Positions 18,887 to 32,534 of a DNA stretch of 64,000 nt are shown here, one piece after another. The stretch is from Nevskia sp. (GTDB lineage: Bacteria > Pseudomonadota > Gammaproteobacteria > Nevskiales > Nevskiaceae), in contig JARLJS010000186.1 of assembly GCA_031291075.1 (NCBI GenBank), positions 1-64,000 of the forward strand. Reading direction: 5' to 3'. A program made the position numbers and the translations under genes. The notes under the pieces were generated by a model, which had not been told where the DNA came from, searched no databases, and was given only the letters and a program-made list of their open reading frames with translations. Position 1 is the stretch's first letter, and each line of letters starts with the position of its first letter.

Positions 18887-19489
18887 TCAGAGGACTCCCT
18901 TGGTCGAAGGCGTGGCGTCGCCCATGCGCGGGTCCGCCGTCACCGCCATGCGCAGGGCGCGGCCGAAAGCCTTGAACACCGTTTCCGCGATGTGGTGCGC
19001 GTTGCGGCCGCGCAGTGCGTCGATGTGCAGCGTGACCTTGGCGTGGTTGACGAAGCCCTGGAAGAACTCGCGGAACAGATCCACGTCGAAGTCGGCGACG
19101 CGGGCGCGCGGGAACTCCACGAACCACTCCAGGCCGGGGCGGCCGGAGCAGTCCAGCACGACGCGCGACAAGGCCTCGTCCAGCGGCACGTAGGCGTGGC
19201 CGTAGCGGACGATGCCGCGCTTGTCGCCGATGGCGCGGTCGAAGGCCTGGCCGAGGGTGATGCCGATGTCCTCCACCAGATGGTGGTGGTCGATGTGCAC
19301 GTCGCCGGTGGCGTCGACGTCGATGTCGATCAGGCCGTGGCGCGCCACCTGCTCCAGCATGTGCTCCAGGAACGGGATGCCGGTGGCGAAGTGTGACTCG
19401 CCCGTACCGTCCAGGTTCAGCTTGACGGCGATCTGGGTCTCACGGGTATCGCGGCGAAGGGCGGCGCTACGTGCGGCGCTGGCGGGCAT
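18887..19489 (-). CDS. hisB: Imidazoleglycerol-phosphate dehydratase HisB (single-domain)
   Basis: This 200-residue protein carries only the dehydratase domain. It shows [20 protein letters not shown] at the N-terminus and two manganese-binding repeats, [20 protein letters not shown] with DIHIDHHH-type sequence and the later [20 protein letters not shown]...[17 protein letters not shown]. It lacks the N-terminal HAD histidinol-phosphatase domain present in enteric HisB, so another enzyme must supply that step; a HisN-like candidate is at 58083-58874. ATG 19489 is chosen because conserved sequence begins there. Confidence 0.94.
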   Translation of the reverse strand: MPASAARSAALRRDTRETQIAVKLNLDGTGESHFATGIPFLEHMLEQVARHGLIDIDVDATGDVHIDHHHLVEDIGITLGQAFDRAIGDKRGIVRYGHAYVPLDEALSRVVLDCSGRPGLEWFVEFPRARVADFDVDLFREFFQGFVNHAKVTLHIDALRGRNAHHIAETVFKAFGRALRMAVTADPRMGDATPSTKGVL

Positions 19490-19545
19490 GCTGCGACGAA
19501 AAATTTGCGGGAAGGCGCTGAGAATACACCGCAGCGCAGCAAATT

Positions 19546-19836
19546 TCACCTTCGCCGCCGTGCGGCGTGCTCCACAATGGTGCACAGCCGTTCGCGCAGG
19601 GCGCCGTCGTCGAGCCCGGCGATCTCCAGCCGCTTGTTCCGGGCGGTGTGGCCGGCGACCACCGTGACGGCCGAGCGCGGCAGCTCCAGCACCTCCGCCA
19701 GCAGCGCCTCCACCGCCTCGTTGGCCTTGCCGCGCTCCGGCGCGGCCCGTACCGACACCTTCAGCGCCCCGCCCAGCCAGCCGCTGACGGCGTCGCGCGA
19801 AGCCTTGGGGCTCACCTTGACTTCGAGCCTGGCCAC
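19546..19836 (-). CDS. DUF167 (YggU-family) protein
   Basis: The 96-residue protein shows the family core: [40 protein letters not shown] and [18 protein letters not shown]. The family is a small alpha/beta fold of unknown function, widespread and often next to yggT in other genomes. The start is GTG at 19836, immediately after the TAG of the upstream membrane protein gene, so the two are coupled. hisB follows 56 bp downstream, and it may be the lead part of the his-tat transcript. Confidence 0.87.
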   Translation of the reverse strand: MARLEVKVSPKASRDAVSGWLGGALKVSVRAAPERGKANEAVEALLAEVLELPRSAVTVVAGHTARNKRLEIAGLDDGALRERLCTIVEHAARRRR

Positions 19837-20142
19837 CTACGCTATTAGACCCCCGATGATCGCGCCCAGCAGCAACATGCCGGCGTGGATCATGCCCAGG
19901 AACAGGCCGCCCACCCCGGCCAGCACGCCGATGACGAACATCCCGGTGAGCGCCGTGGCGAAGAAGAACAGCGCCGCGCCAAGCAGCAGCGCGGGCAGCA
20001 GCGCGGCCAGGAGCGCGTTGCCGACGCTGCCGGCCACCTTGCCGCCGACCAGGCTGCCGATGCCGGGCAGCCAGAACAAAAGAACCGGGATCAGGAACAT
20101 CCAGAAGGCACCCCAGCCCACGCTGCCGCTTTTCTCGCTCAT
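19837..20142 (-). CDS. Small hydrophobic membrane protein of unknown function
   Basis: The 101-residue protein has about four hydrophobic segments: [58 protein letters not shown] and [16 protein letters not shown]. No catalytic motif is visible. It shares no recognisable similarity with YggT despite lying before a DUF167 gene. ATG 20142 is chosen; the frame upstream overlaps the slyD region on the other strand and is not conserved. The stop is adjacent to the GTG start of the DUF167 gene. Confidence 0.65.
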   Translation of the reverse strand: MSEKSGSVGWGAFWMFLIPVLLFWLPGIGSLVGGKVAGSVGNALLAALLPALLLGAALFFFATALTGMFVIGVLAGVGGLFLGMIHAGMLLLGAIIGGLIA

Positions 20143-20280
20143 GCGAGCCCTCCTAAGGAAAAAACGCCGCCATGGTGGTGATCCGATCCTGAATCGTGGC
20201 TGACCCAGGGGGCGGACCGGATCGTCTCCGGCCGCTTTCCGGTAGGATAACGCTTCCGTTTTGCCTTCCCCGAGAGTCCC

Positions 20281-20763
20281 ATGCAGATTGCCGACCGCTG
20301 CGTTGCCAGCTTCAATTACACCCTGACCAACGACAGTGGCGAGGTGCTCGATTCGTCCTCCGGACGTGGCCCGCTGGCCTACCTGCACGGTGCCGGCAAC
20401 ATCGTGCCGGGCCTGGAAAAAGCCATGGTCGGCAAGCAGGTGGGTGACAAGTTCAACGTCGACGTGAAGCCGGAGGAGGGCTACGGCGCGCACAACCCGG
20501 CGCTGGTGCAGGTGGTGCCGCGCTCCGCCTTCCGCGGCGTGGACGACCTGCAGCCCGGCATGCAGTTTCGCGCCGACAGCGATCGCGGTCCGATGTCGGT
20601 GGTGGTCACCGACATCGAGGGCGACAAGGTCACGGTGGACGGCAACCACCCGCTGGCCGGCGCCACGCTGCACTTCGCCATCGAAGTCACCGAGGTGCGC
20701 GCCGCCAGCGCCGAAGAGATGACGCACGGCCACGTGCACGGGCCGGGCGGTCATCACCACTGA
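20281..20763 (+). CDS. slyD: FKBP-type peptidyl-prolyl isomerase SlyD
   Basis: The 160-residue protein has an FKBP domain (FNYTLTNDSGEVLDSSSG, PLAYLHGAGNIVPGLEKAM, VGDKFNVDVKPEEGYG) with the inserted-flap chaperone domain (about residues 70-130) and a His-rich tail MTHGHVHGPGGHHH that binds nickel in homologues. It is a cytoplasmic folding catalyst and metallochaperone. It is transcribed alone, divergent from the membrane protein at 19837-20142. Confidence 0.93.
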   Translation: MQIADRCVASFNYTLTNDSGEVLDSSSGRGPLAYLHGAGNIVPGLEKAMVGKQVGDKFNVDVKPEEGYGAHNPALVQVVPRSAFRGVDDLQPGMQFRADSDRGPMSVVVTDIEGDKVTVDGNHPLAGATLHFAIEVTEVRAASAEEMTHGHVHGPGGHHH

Positions 20764-20791
20764 GCCGCATGCCCCGCGCGCGGGGCGCGGT

Positions 20792-22831
20792 TCAAGGAAC
20801 CTGCTTCTGCGCAGCCGCGCCGGCTTCCGCCGGCGGTGCGTCGGCCTTGCCCGCGGCGGCCTCGCCGATGTTCCGGTTCAGAAAAGCCAGCAGCCTCGTA
20901 TACAGCTCCTCCCGGTTCCCGGGAGAGTTGAAGCCGTGGCCGGCGCCGGGCTTGGACAGCCATTCGTAGGGCAGGTGCCGCTCGTCAAGCGCCTTGCGCA
21001 GGGCCTGGGCCTGGCTGAACGGCACGCGCTGATCCTCCTCGCCGTGCACGATCATCACCGCCGCCTTGAGCCGGTCGATGTGGGTGAGCGGCGAGGCCTG
21101 CTTGAGCCGCTCCGGCGTGGCGCCGACGAAGTCCTCGATGTAGGTGCGGCCGCTGCGGCTTTCCGCCACGTCGGAGTCGTGCTGCCACAGGTTCAGGTCG
21201 TACACGCCGGCGTAGCCGATCGCGCACTTGTACAGATCGGGTTCGCTGACCGCGCCCATCAGCGCCGCATAGCCGCCGTAGCTGGCGCCGTAGATGCAGG
21301 CGCGCGCGGGATCGGCGATGCCCTGCTGGATCGCCCAGCGCGTGCCGTCGCTGATGTCGTCGATCATCGCCGAGTCCCAGTGCTGCTTGCCGGCGTCGAC
21401 GAACTGCCGGCCATAGCCGCCTGAGCCGCGGAAATTGATCTGCAGCACCGCGTAACCGCGGCTGGCCAGCAGCTGCGAGTCCGCGTCCCAGCGCCACTGG
21501 TCAGCCACCCGGAACGGCCCGCCGTGGGGATGCACCACCAGCGGCAGGTTCTTCGGCTCCCTGCCACGCGGCAGCGTGAGGTAACCGTGGAGGGTCTGCC
21601 CGTCGCGCGCCTTGAACTGCACCGGGCGCCGTTCGGACATCTGCTCCGGGTCGATCGCTTCGCGCTGCGCCATCAGGAACGCGGCTTTCATGCTGGCGCT
21701 GTCGAACAGGTAGTAGGCGCCGGGGTCGCGGTCGCTGTAGACCAGCAGCACCATCTTGCTGCCGTCGGTGGTCTGCGACACCGGCTTCACCACCCGCCCT
21801 GGGAACGCCTTCTGCAGCATCTCCAGCCGGGCGCGCATGGGGTTGCCACTGTCCAGCAGCTTGAGCCGGGGCATGTCATCCAGGTACAAGGCCGCCAGCG
21901 GTTCGCGTCCGGCGGAAAAGAACACGTCGCCGAGATCGGCGGCGGCGTCGCAGCTCAGTTTGCGGCGCTGTCCGCTCTTCAGTTCGTGCTCGACCAGGCA
22001 GCGGCGGTCGCCGCCTTCGTCGGAATCCAGGTACACGCGCGCTCCGTCCGCGGAAAAGCGCAGCGGGATCACCTCGGCGTTGCTGAGGTCGCCGGCGTTG
22101 ACGGCGGTCCAGTCGGAGGCTCCCGCATCCATGTAGTGGGTCACCAGCCGGTGATGCTCGTCGTATCCCACCGAGTAGCGCACCGCGCCCGCGGCATCGG
22201 CCAGGAAGTGGGAATAGCCGCGGATCGGCGCGGCCAGCTTGTGGTCGAGCATGCCGTTGTCGACGTTGAGCCGGTAGCTGGTGGTGATCTGCACGTCGGC
22301 CAGGGCCGAAGCGCTGCGGTCCGCGGAGTACAGGTTCGGGAAGTCGTCCACGGCGATGACTGCGTGGTGCGGGTCCTCCGACAGCGGGTCGATCACGCTG
22401 GCCCACCCGCGCGTGATGCCCACTTGATGGAGGTGCGTGCCCACTTCGGCCGCGCCGAGGTAGCCGAACAGGTAGGACACGTTGCCGCCGTCGGCATCGA
22501 ATCCCACCAGTTCGCCGGTGCGCCCCGGCATGTCGAGCAGGTCGCTCGGGTAGGCCGATTCGACCACCAGCCGGTGCGGGCCGACCCAGGAATAGCGGTA
22601 GATGCTGCGGTTGGCCTGCAGCGCGAACCTGCCCACGATCTTGCCGTCGCCGACCCGCATCACCGCCAGCGTCGCCGGTTCCTGCGCCGGCAGCACGGCG
22701 GCCAGGTATTCGCCTTGCGGCGAAATCGTGACCTCGGCGAAATCGGCGGGGCGGGCGAAAGCTGCAATCGGCACTTCCGCGGCGGCATATCCCGGTAGCA
22801 GCCCCAGCATGGCGAGCCAGTAGTGTTTCAC
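20792..22831 (-). CDS. Exported S9 family (prolyl oligopeptidase-like) peptidase
   Basis: The 679-residue protein starts at GTG 22831, preceded by GGAGGAGA. It begins with a signal peptide (KHYWLAMLGLLPGYAAAEVP), followed by a beta-propeller-like region to about residue 400. The C-terminal alpha/beta-hydrolase domain has the Ser elbow YGASYGGYAALMG, catalytic Asp in HGEEDQRVPFSQ and His in PGAGHGFNSP. The domain order is that of acylaminoacyl/dipeptidyl peptidases exported to the periplasm. A close paralogue, broken by a frameshift, lies at 23803-25822, with a methyltransferase gene between them on the other strand. Confidence 0.9.
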   Translation of the reverse strand: MKHYWLAMLGLLPGYAAAEVPIAAFARPADFAEVTISPQGEYLAAVLPAQEPATLAVMRVGDGKIVGRFALQANRSIYRYSWVGPHRLVVESAYPSDLLDMPGRTGELVGFDADGGNVSYLFGYLGAAEVGTHLHQVGITRGWASVIDPLSEDPHHAVIAVDDFPNLYSADRSASALADVQITTSYRLNVDNGMLDHKLAAPIRGYSHFLADAAGAVRYSVGYDEHHRLVTHYMDAGASDWTAVNAGDLSNAEVIPLRFSADGARVYLDSDEGGDRRCLVEHELKSGQRRKLSCDAAADLGDVFFSAGREPLAALYLDDMPRLKLLDSGNPMRARLEMLQKAFPGRVVKPVSQTTDGSKMVLLVYSDRDPGAYYLFDSASMKAAFLMAQREAIDPEQMSERRPVQFKARDGQTLHGYLTLPRGREPKNLPLVVHPHGGPFRVADQWRWDADSQLLASRGYAVLQINFRGSGGYGRQFVDAGKQHWDSAMIDDISDGTRWAIQQGIADPARACIYGASYGGYAALMGAVSEPDLYKCAIGYAGVYDLNLWQHDSDVAESRSGRTYIEDFVGATPERLKQASPLTHIDRLKAAVMIVHGEEDQRVPFSQAQALRKALDERHLPYEWLSKPGAGHGFNSPGNREELYTRLLAFLNRNIGEAAAGKADAPPAEAGAAAQKQVP

Positions 22832-22959
22832 GCGGCGGGTCTCCTCCGGCCGACGTATTATGGTAACGCTACACGCTAACCTAGCTACGGACCTCCTGGA
22901 AGCCATAACCGCTTCCCGGATGTGACGCATGTCCTCCAAAAATCGCCGGGAGACCCGCC

Positions 22960-23793
22960 GTGCGCAAGATTCTCGCTCAGCTGATGCCGGTCTGGTTCGC
23001 ATTGCTCACCACGGGTGCCGCCAGCGCCGCGGGGCTGCGGCCGGCCGACGATCCCTCGCTGGCGCAAGCCATCGCCAGCGGCACGCGCACGCAGGAGTTC
23101 CGCGCGCGCGACATCTACCGCCATCCGCTGCAGACGCTCGAATTCTTCGGCATCCGCCCCGACCAGACGGTGGTCGAGATCTCGCCCGGCCAGGGCTGGT
23201 ACACGGAGATCCTGGCGCCCTACCTGCACGACCACGGCCGGTACTACGCCGCCGGCCCGGCCGCCGACCTGCCCAACGCCTCGGAGGAGACCAAGAAGGA
23301 TGTCGCCACCTTCCGCCACAAGCTCGACGCCGACCCCGCGCGCTACGGCAACGTCATCGTCACCGAGTTCCGCCCGCCGTTGCGCGCCGACATCTGCCCG
23401 CCCGGCAGCGCCGACCTGGTGCTGACCTTCCGCAACGTGCACAACTGGATCGACGGCGGCTATGAGCAGGACGCCTTCAATGCCTTCTACCGCGCCCTCA
23501 AGCCCGGCGGCGTGCTCGGCGTGGTGGAGCACCGCGCCAAGCCCTATACGACGCTCGAGCAGACCCGCAAGAGCGGTTACGTGAACGAGGACTACGTCAA
23601 GGCGCTGGCCGCCAACGCCGGCTTCCGTTTCGTCGCCGCCTCACCGGTCAACTACAACCGGCGGGACACCAAGGATTACCCGGAAGGTGTGTGGACGCTG
23701 CCGCCGACGTTCGCGCTGGGCGACAAGGACAAGGCGAAGTACCTCGCCATCGGCGAGTCTGATCGCATGACGCTGAAGTTCGTGAAGCCCTGA
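22960..23793 (+). CDS. Predicted exported class I methyltransferase (COG4798-like)
   Basis: The 277-residue protein begins with a signal peptide (KILAQLMPVWFALLTTGAAS then AAG), unusual for a SAM-dependent enzyme. The Rossmann core has VVEISPGQGWYTEILAPYL as motif I, DLVLTFRNVHNWIDGG as motif IV, and ALKPGGVLGVVEHRA. Relatives form a family of predicted periplasmic methyltransferases of unknown substrate. SAM supply outside the cytoplasm is unexplained. Start is GTG 22960. It is divergent from one S9 peptidase and convergent with the broken paralogue. Confidence 0.82.
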   Translation: MRKILAQLMPVWFALLTTGAASAAGLRPADDPSLAQAIASGTRTQEFRARDIYRHPLQTLEFFGIRPDQTVVEISPGQGWYTEILAPYLHDHGRYYAAGPAADLPNASEETKKDVATFRHKLDADPARYGNVIVTEFRPPLRADICPPGSADLVLTFRNVHNWIDGGYEQDAFNAFYRALKPGGVLGVVEHRAKPYTTLEQTRKSGYVNEDYVKALAANAGFRFVAASPVNYNRRDTKDYPEGVWTLPPTFALGDKDKAKYLAIGESDRMTLKFVKP

Positions 23794-23802
23794 TCGCGCA
23801 GC

Positions 23803-25822
23803 TCACTTTTCGGTTGTTGCAGCGCCGCTCTCCGGTGCGGCGCCGGCGGTTGTAGAGGGCGTTGCCGCAGCGCCGCCGATGTTCTTGTCAAGAAAGGCGA
23901 GGAGACGGGTGTAGAGCTCCTCCCGGTTCTCAGGCATATAGAAGCCATGGCCCTCGTCCGGCTTGATCAGCGACTCGTAAGGATAGTGGCGAGCGTCCAG
24001 CGCGCTCATCAGAGCGCGCGCCTGGTTGATCGGCACCACCGGGTCCTTCACGCTGTGTACGATCATGACCGCCGCCTTGAGCTGGTCCAGGTGGCTGAGC
24101 GGCGATTGCTTGCGCAACTCGTCCTCGGAGTCGCCGATGAAGGTGTTGAACTCGGAACGCGAAAAGCGTGAACTGGTCTCGGCTTTGGTGTTGCGTAGAA
24201 GATTGAGGTCGTAGACACCGGCCTCGCCGATCGCGCAGCGATACAGGTCGGGCTCCCTGACCGCGCTCATCAGCGATGCGTAGCCGCCGTAGCTGCCGCC
24301 GTAAATGCATAGGCGCTTGGGATCGGCAATGCCCTGCGCCACGGTCCAGTGCGTGCCGTCGGTGATGTCGTCGATCATCACGCCGCCCCAGCCGCGGATG
24401 CCGGCGGCGTAGAAGTCTTCGCCGTAGCCTCTGGAGCCGCGGTAGTTGACCTGCAGCACGGCGTAGCCGCGGCTGGCCAGCATCTGCGTCTCGGCGTCCC
24501 AAGCCCAGTGGTCGGCTTGGTTCAACGGCCCACCGTGGGGGTGGACCACCAGCGGCAGGTTCTTGGGATCCTTGCCGGGCGGCAAGGTCAGGTAGCCGTG
24601 GATGACTTGGCCGTCCCTCGCCTTGAAATTGACCGGCCGCATTTCCGCCATCTGTTCCGGTTTGACGTTGTCCAGCACCGACAGCAGATAGCCGGCGTGC
24701 ATGGAGCGGGTGTCGAACAGGTAGTAGTCGCCCGGGTTGTGGTCGCTGTAAGCGAACAGAACGCCCTTGCCGCCGTCGAGCGTGGTCGAAGTCACCTGCA
24801 CCACTTCGTCGGTAAAGGCCTTCTGCACCGCGGCGAACTTGGCGCGATCCGGGTTCTTGGTGTCGATCAGACGCACGCTCGGCCGGTCGTTGACGTAGAT
24901 GGCCGCGATCGGCTCCCTGCGGTCGAAGGACCACATGATATGGTCCAGGTCGCCGGTTTCGTCGCAGCTCAACGTGTGCTTCTCGCCGGTCTTAAGGTTC
25001 TGCTCCAGCAGGCAATAGTGGCTGCCGTTCTCGTTGGACTTCAGGTACACCTTGCCGCCGTCGTCGGGGATGCTCAGCGGGAAGATCTTCACTCCCGTGT
25101 CCTTAGCTTGTGTTGATCAGCTTCCATTCCGCGCCGGGGATTGGGCGCGCATAGGTGACCACGTGATGGTCGGGGTCACTGCCCACCGCGTAGCGGATTT
25201 CGCCGGTCCGGTCCGCCAGGAAGCTGAAGACTCCCGGAGCAGAAATGCCGTCCGCATGATCGAGGATCCCGTTGTCGACGTTGAGCCGGTAGGTGTGGGT
25301 CGAGGCGTTGTCGGCAGTCGAGTTCCAGTCGTCCACCGCGATGATGACGTGGTGAGGGTCGTCCGGCAGCGTGCGCACCACCTCGGCGTCGGCATACGTC
25401 ACGGTGACACGGCGGATGTTGCTGCCGACCGCCTCCGGCGCCCGGTAGCCGAACAGGTACATCTCGTTCTTGCCGTCCGCGTCGACCGCCCACAGTTCTC
25501 CGGTCCTGGCCGGCCAGTCGAGCGAGCCGTACTGCATGGCCACTTCGATCACCACGCGGCCCGGCCCGGCCCAGTAGTAGTCGGCCACGCTGCCGTCGAA
25601 TCCCGGCGGCAGCACCTTCACCACTTTTTTCGGATCGGCCAGCGGGATGATCGCCAGGGCTGTCTGCGATTTCATCTGCACCTTGGCGGCGACGTAGTCG
25701 CCATCGGGCGAGATCTTCAGGTCGTGCAAGCCCTGCTTGGCGACAAACACGGACAACGGTACCTCGGCAGCGGCCAGCGCCGGCGCACACAGCGCCAGCA
25801 GGCCGAGCAGTATGCGCAGCAT
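23803..25822 (-). pseudogene. Exported S9 family peptidase disrupted by one frameshift
   Basis: Two reading frames together match the intact paralogue at 20792-22831. The first part (25822 down to 25103) has RBS GGGGGAG, a signal peptide LRILLGLLALCAPALAAAEV and the propeller start, and ends abnormally at LINTS. The second part (from about 25098 down to 23803) continues with KIFPLSIPDDGGKVYL and carries the complete catalytic domain: Ser in YGGSYGGYASL, Asp in HSVKDPVVPINQ and His in PDEGHGFYMP. Removing one base near 25105 (the T between AGC and AAG on the coding strand) restores an uninterrupted NTSKDTGVKIFPLS. It is either a recent frameshift mutation or an assembly error. Confidence 0.85.
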
Positions 25823-25944
25823 GCGGGTCTCCCCCAAGAGACGTATTGGCAAGGTCACCTTAACGGAAGCGCGGTTGCCCCGGTAGCGGTAGTGCGCCGG
25901 CTAACGTGATCGCCGTCCACTTTTTGGGTGCCCTTTTGGCGGCC

Positions 25945-29745
<3,801 letters not shown>

Positions 29746-29828
29746 GGGCTTTCTGGAAGGATGATGTCCCGGGCGTACGGGACTGGCTAAACGATACTGG
29801 ACCTGCGCTGCGGAAGGTCTTGCTCCGT

Positions 29829-29861
29829 ATTATATCTCTTTATCCGGATAAGCGGATAAAG
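29829..29861 (-). promoter_or_regulatory. Putative metH promoter with overlapping palindromic operator
   Basis: On the minus strand a perfect -10 hexamer TATAAT (29829-29834) is preceded directly by the inverted repeat CTTTATCCG / CGGATAAAG (29838-29846 and 29853-29861), which includes the perfect 12-bp palindrome TTATCCGGATAA. A protein bound there would block polymerase. The regulator is unknown; an ArsR-type homocysteine or S-adenosylhomocysteine sensor is one guess. Between 29862 and 30209 no gene, hairpin of note or riboswitch consensus is seen. Confidence 0.55.
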
Positions 29862-30209
29862 GCAAGATCGGGGCCCGAGATCCGCGTCGGCTTTCATCAT
29901 TTTTGCCATTCATCGCCCAGCCGCTACATTCCATCCGTATGCGCTAGGCGAAACCCCCGGTTTGGTCATTTAGTAACCGACGGACCACACACTGGCGGAG
30001 GTCGAACGGTTTTCATCGCCAGGCAGTTTCTCCAGCCCTCTCCACGGATCAGGAAGCGGGGCTGACCGGCAAAGGACTGCCGCAGCGAGATCATTTCCCT
30101 TGCCTGTTCGCCTGCGCTTCACAGTGCGGAGGCATGACAGTTGCCACCTGACCCGGGAGTCTGCGAATCTGCGCCGACTCCCGGTGCTTTCAGAGGGTAT
30201 TGACGCGAC

Positions 30210-32483
30210 ATGACCGCAACGGTTCATTCGTTGTTCGGCGATTCACCGCAGGAACGCGGCGAGCAGCCGGCCGCCCCAGCCCATCCGCTGGTGGCCGATC
30301 TGCGCGAAGCCGCGGTCGGCGTGCTCGACGAACTGATGGGCCGGATGTTCGACAGCGCCGACGACACGCTGTTCGAAATGGGCGAGAAATCATCCAGCGA
30401 CGAGGAACGCCGCCGCTACTTCGACGCCATGCGCCTGCTGCGCCTGGACCGTGGCAAGGTCACGGCCGCTTTCGCCGGGGACATCGTGCGCGGCTTCGCG
30501 CCGCTGGTGACGGTGAAGAACCGCAAAGTCGAGTTCGACCTCGACAGCCTGTCGATCCAGCCGACCGAGGAGCTGGAGGAGAAGATCGCCGTCACCAATA
30601 TGGCGGCGAAGGCCGAAGGCCTGTTCAAGTCCTCGATCTGGGAGCTGGAGCGCCAGCTCGAATTCGCCACCCGTGAACTGGGCGTGCCGATGTCGCCGCT
30701 GGCGCTGGGGCCGAACCGCATCTGCGAGGCCTTCGTCCACGCCACCAGCAGTTCCGAGGCGGGTTTTCATACCAAGCTGGTGGTCTACAAGCTGTTCGAC
30801 CGCGTGGTGATCAGCGACCTCGGCCGCGTTTATACCGCCGCGCTGGCCGTGCTGGAGAAGAAAGGCATCGGACCGTCGCGCCGGCAGGCGCAGACCGCTG
30901 TGCCGGCCGGCATCCCTGGCGGGGGCGCGGGATACGCGGGGGGCGCGCCGTCGTACCCCGCCGGTTCCATCCCCATGGCCGGCTTCCCGCCGGCCCAGGG
31001 CGCGCCTCCGGGTGCGGGTTCGATGCAGGGTCCTGGACCTGCACAGGGGCCGGTGCAGGGCATGGGTTATGCGCCGCCCATGCCCGGATTCGCGCCGGTT
31101 GCGGGCATGGTGCAGGGGCCTGCGGTGGCGCAGATCCAGGACCTGTTGCGCGGGTTCGGCCTCGACCAGGCCAGCGTGCAGCGGGCCGGCACCCCGGTCG
31201 GCGCCGAGCTGGCCGGCGTGCTGCAGACCCTGCTCGCCGGCGCCGCGACCCCGACCGCGGAGGGCTACACGCAGCGCCTGATGCTGGCCGGCCGCATGTT
31301 CGACGACATCCTGGCCGAGCCGATGCTGCCGGACCCCCTGCGGCCGGTGATCGAACGGCTGCGCTATCCCGTCTACAAGACCGCGCTGAGCGATGCCAGC
31401 TTCTTCGCTGACCAGGGGCATCCGCTGCGCAAGCTGCTCGGCGACGTGCTGGAGCTGGCGATCTCGGCGCAGACCAGCGAAGCGGCCCAGGCGCAGCTCC
31501 GCGAGGCCCTGCGTATCGCCGCATCGGTGCAGGATGGTCCGGCGCTCGGCGCCGACAATCTGCGCGCGGCCAAGCCGGTGTCGGACGGCGAGGTCGAAGG
31601 CTTCCTGGCGCAGCTGCGCCAGCAGACCCAGACCCGCCGCGAGGAGGTGCTGGTCCGCATCCGCCGCCAGATCGCGCAGGAGCTGGAACTGCAGACGCTC
31701 GGCCGCGAGGTGCCGGCACCGGCGATGTCGCTGCTGCGGCGCGGCGTGGGCCCGCTGATGGCGGTGCGACTGCTCCGCAACGGCCGCGCCAGCGAATCGT
31801 ACCGCCAGGCGCAGGGTTTGATGACCGGCCTGCTCGAAAGCCTGGAGCTGGAGGGCCCGGCGGGCGCGGAGGCACGCGGTGACCGCGAGCGGCTGCTGGC
31901 GAAGATCGCAGCCGAGCTGGCCGACGTCGGTATGCCGACCGACAAGATCCAGACCCTGCTCGACGACTTGCGCGAGGTGTACCAGCTGCTCGACGGCGTG
32001 GCGGCAGGATCGGCTCCGGACTCCGGGCCGGTCCAGGCCGAAGCCCAGGCCCAAGCTGATCCCGACGCGCTCAGCGAGCGCGAGGAGCGGCTGCTGATGT
32101 CGGAATTCGAGCACTCCGGCGGCGCCGAGGAGCCCGCGCCGGCGCCGCCGCGCAGGGAACCGAAGCCGGCCGCGTCCCACCCTGCTCCGGATGCGTTGTC
32201 GCGGGCGACCATGATGGACCACCTGCGGCGTGTGCTTGCCACGGAAAGCTGGTTCCGGGTCTACGACGCCGAGCACAACCAGACGCGCTGGCTGAAGCTC
32301 AATTCGTTCTATCCCGACCAGGACTCGGTGACCTTCACCGGCTTCGACGAGAGTCTCAAGCTGAGCATCCGCGCCAGCCTGCTCGTCGAGCACCTGGTCA
32401 GCGGCCAGTCGGAGCCGATCAATCCCGATGAAGCCGCCCGCGCGGCGCTGGAGTTGCTGCGCCTGCACCGCCCGCGCTCCTGA
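30210..32483 (+). CDS. DUF1631 family protein
   Basis: The 757-residue protein matches the overall plan of the DUF1631 family: a helical N-terminal region (DLREAAVGVLDELMGRMFDS, then RRRYFDAMRLLRLDRGKV), a Gly/Pro/Ala/Met-rich linker at about residues 230-310, a helical middle region, and a C-terminal beta domain of the PilZ-neighbour type (WFRVYDAEHNQTRWLKLNSF, TFTGFDESLKLSIRASL). Members occur in gammaproteobacteria, have no established biochemical role, and are sometimes misannotated as thymidine phosphorylase. It stands alone, divergent from metH. Confidence 0.85.
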   Translation: MTATVHSLFGDSPQERGEQPAAPAHPLVADLREAAVGVLDELMGRMFDSADDTLFEMGEKSSSDEERRRYFDAMRLLRLDRGKVTAAFAGDIVRGFAPLVTVKNRKVEFDLDSLSIQPTEELEEKIAVTNMAAKAEGLFKSSIWELERQLEFATRELGVPMSPLALGPNRICEAFVHATSSSEAGFHTKLVVYKLFDRVVISDLGRVYTAALAVLEKKGIGPSRRQAQTAVPAGIPGGGAGYAGGAPSYPAGSIPMAGFPPAQGAPPGAGSMQGPGPAQGPVQGMGYAPPMPGFAPVAGMVQGPAVAQIQDLLRGFGLDQASVQRAGTPVGAELAGVLQTLLAGAATPTAEGYTQRLMLAGRMFDDILAEPMLPDPLRPVIERLRYPVYKTALSDASFFADQGHPLRKLLGDVLELAISAQTSEAAQAQLREALRIAASVQDGPALGADNLRAAKPVSDGEVEGFLAQLRQQTQTRREEVLVRIRRQIAQELELQTLGREVPAPAMSLLRRGVGPLMAVRLLRNGRASESYRQAQGLMTGLLESLELEGPAGAEARGDRERLLAKIAAELADVGMPTDKIQTLLDDLREVYQLLDGVAAGSAPDSGPVQAEAQAQADPDALSEREERLLMSEFEHSGGAEEPAPAPPRREPKPAASHPAPDALSRATMMDHLRRVLATESWFRVYDAEHNQTRWLKLNSFYPDQDSVTFTGFDESLKLSIRASLLVEHLVSGQSEPINPDEAARAALELLRLHRPRS

Positions 32484-32534
32484 CCCCGCCCGGCGTCCAG
32501 CAAACCCGGTAAAGCAATCGCTTGGAGCGGCACC

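Noticed and set aside
29746-30209. SAM, SAH or c-di-GMP riboswitch near metH and the DUF1631 gene
   Set aside because: No match to the conserved cores of these classes could be recognised by eye; only the promoter palindrome stands out.
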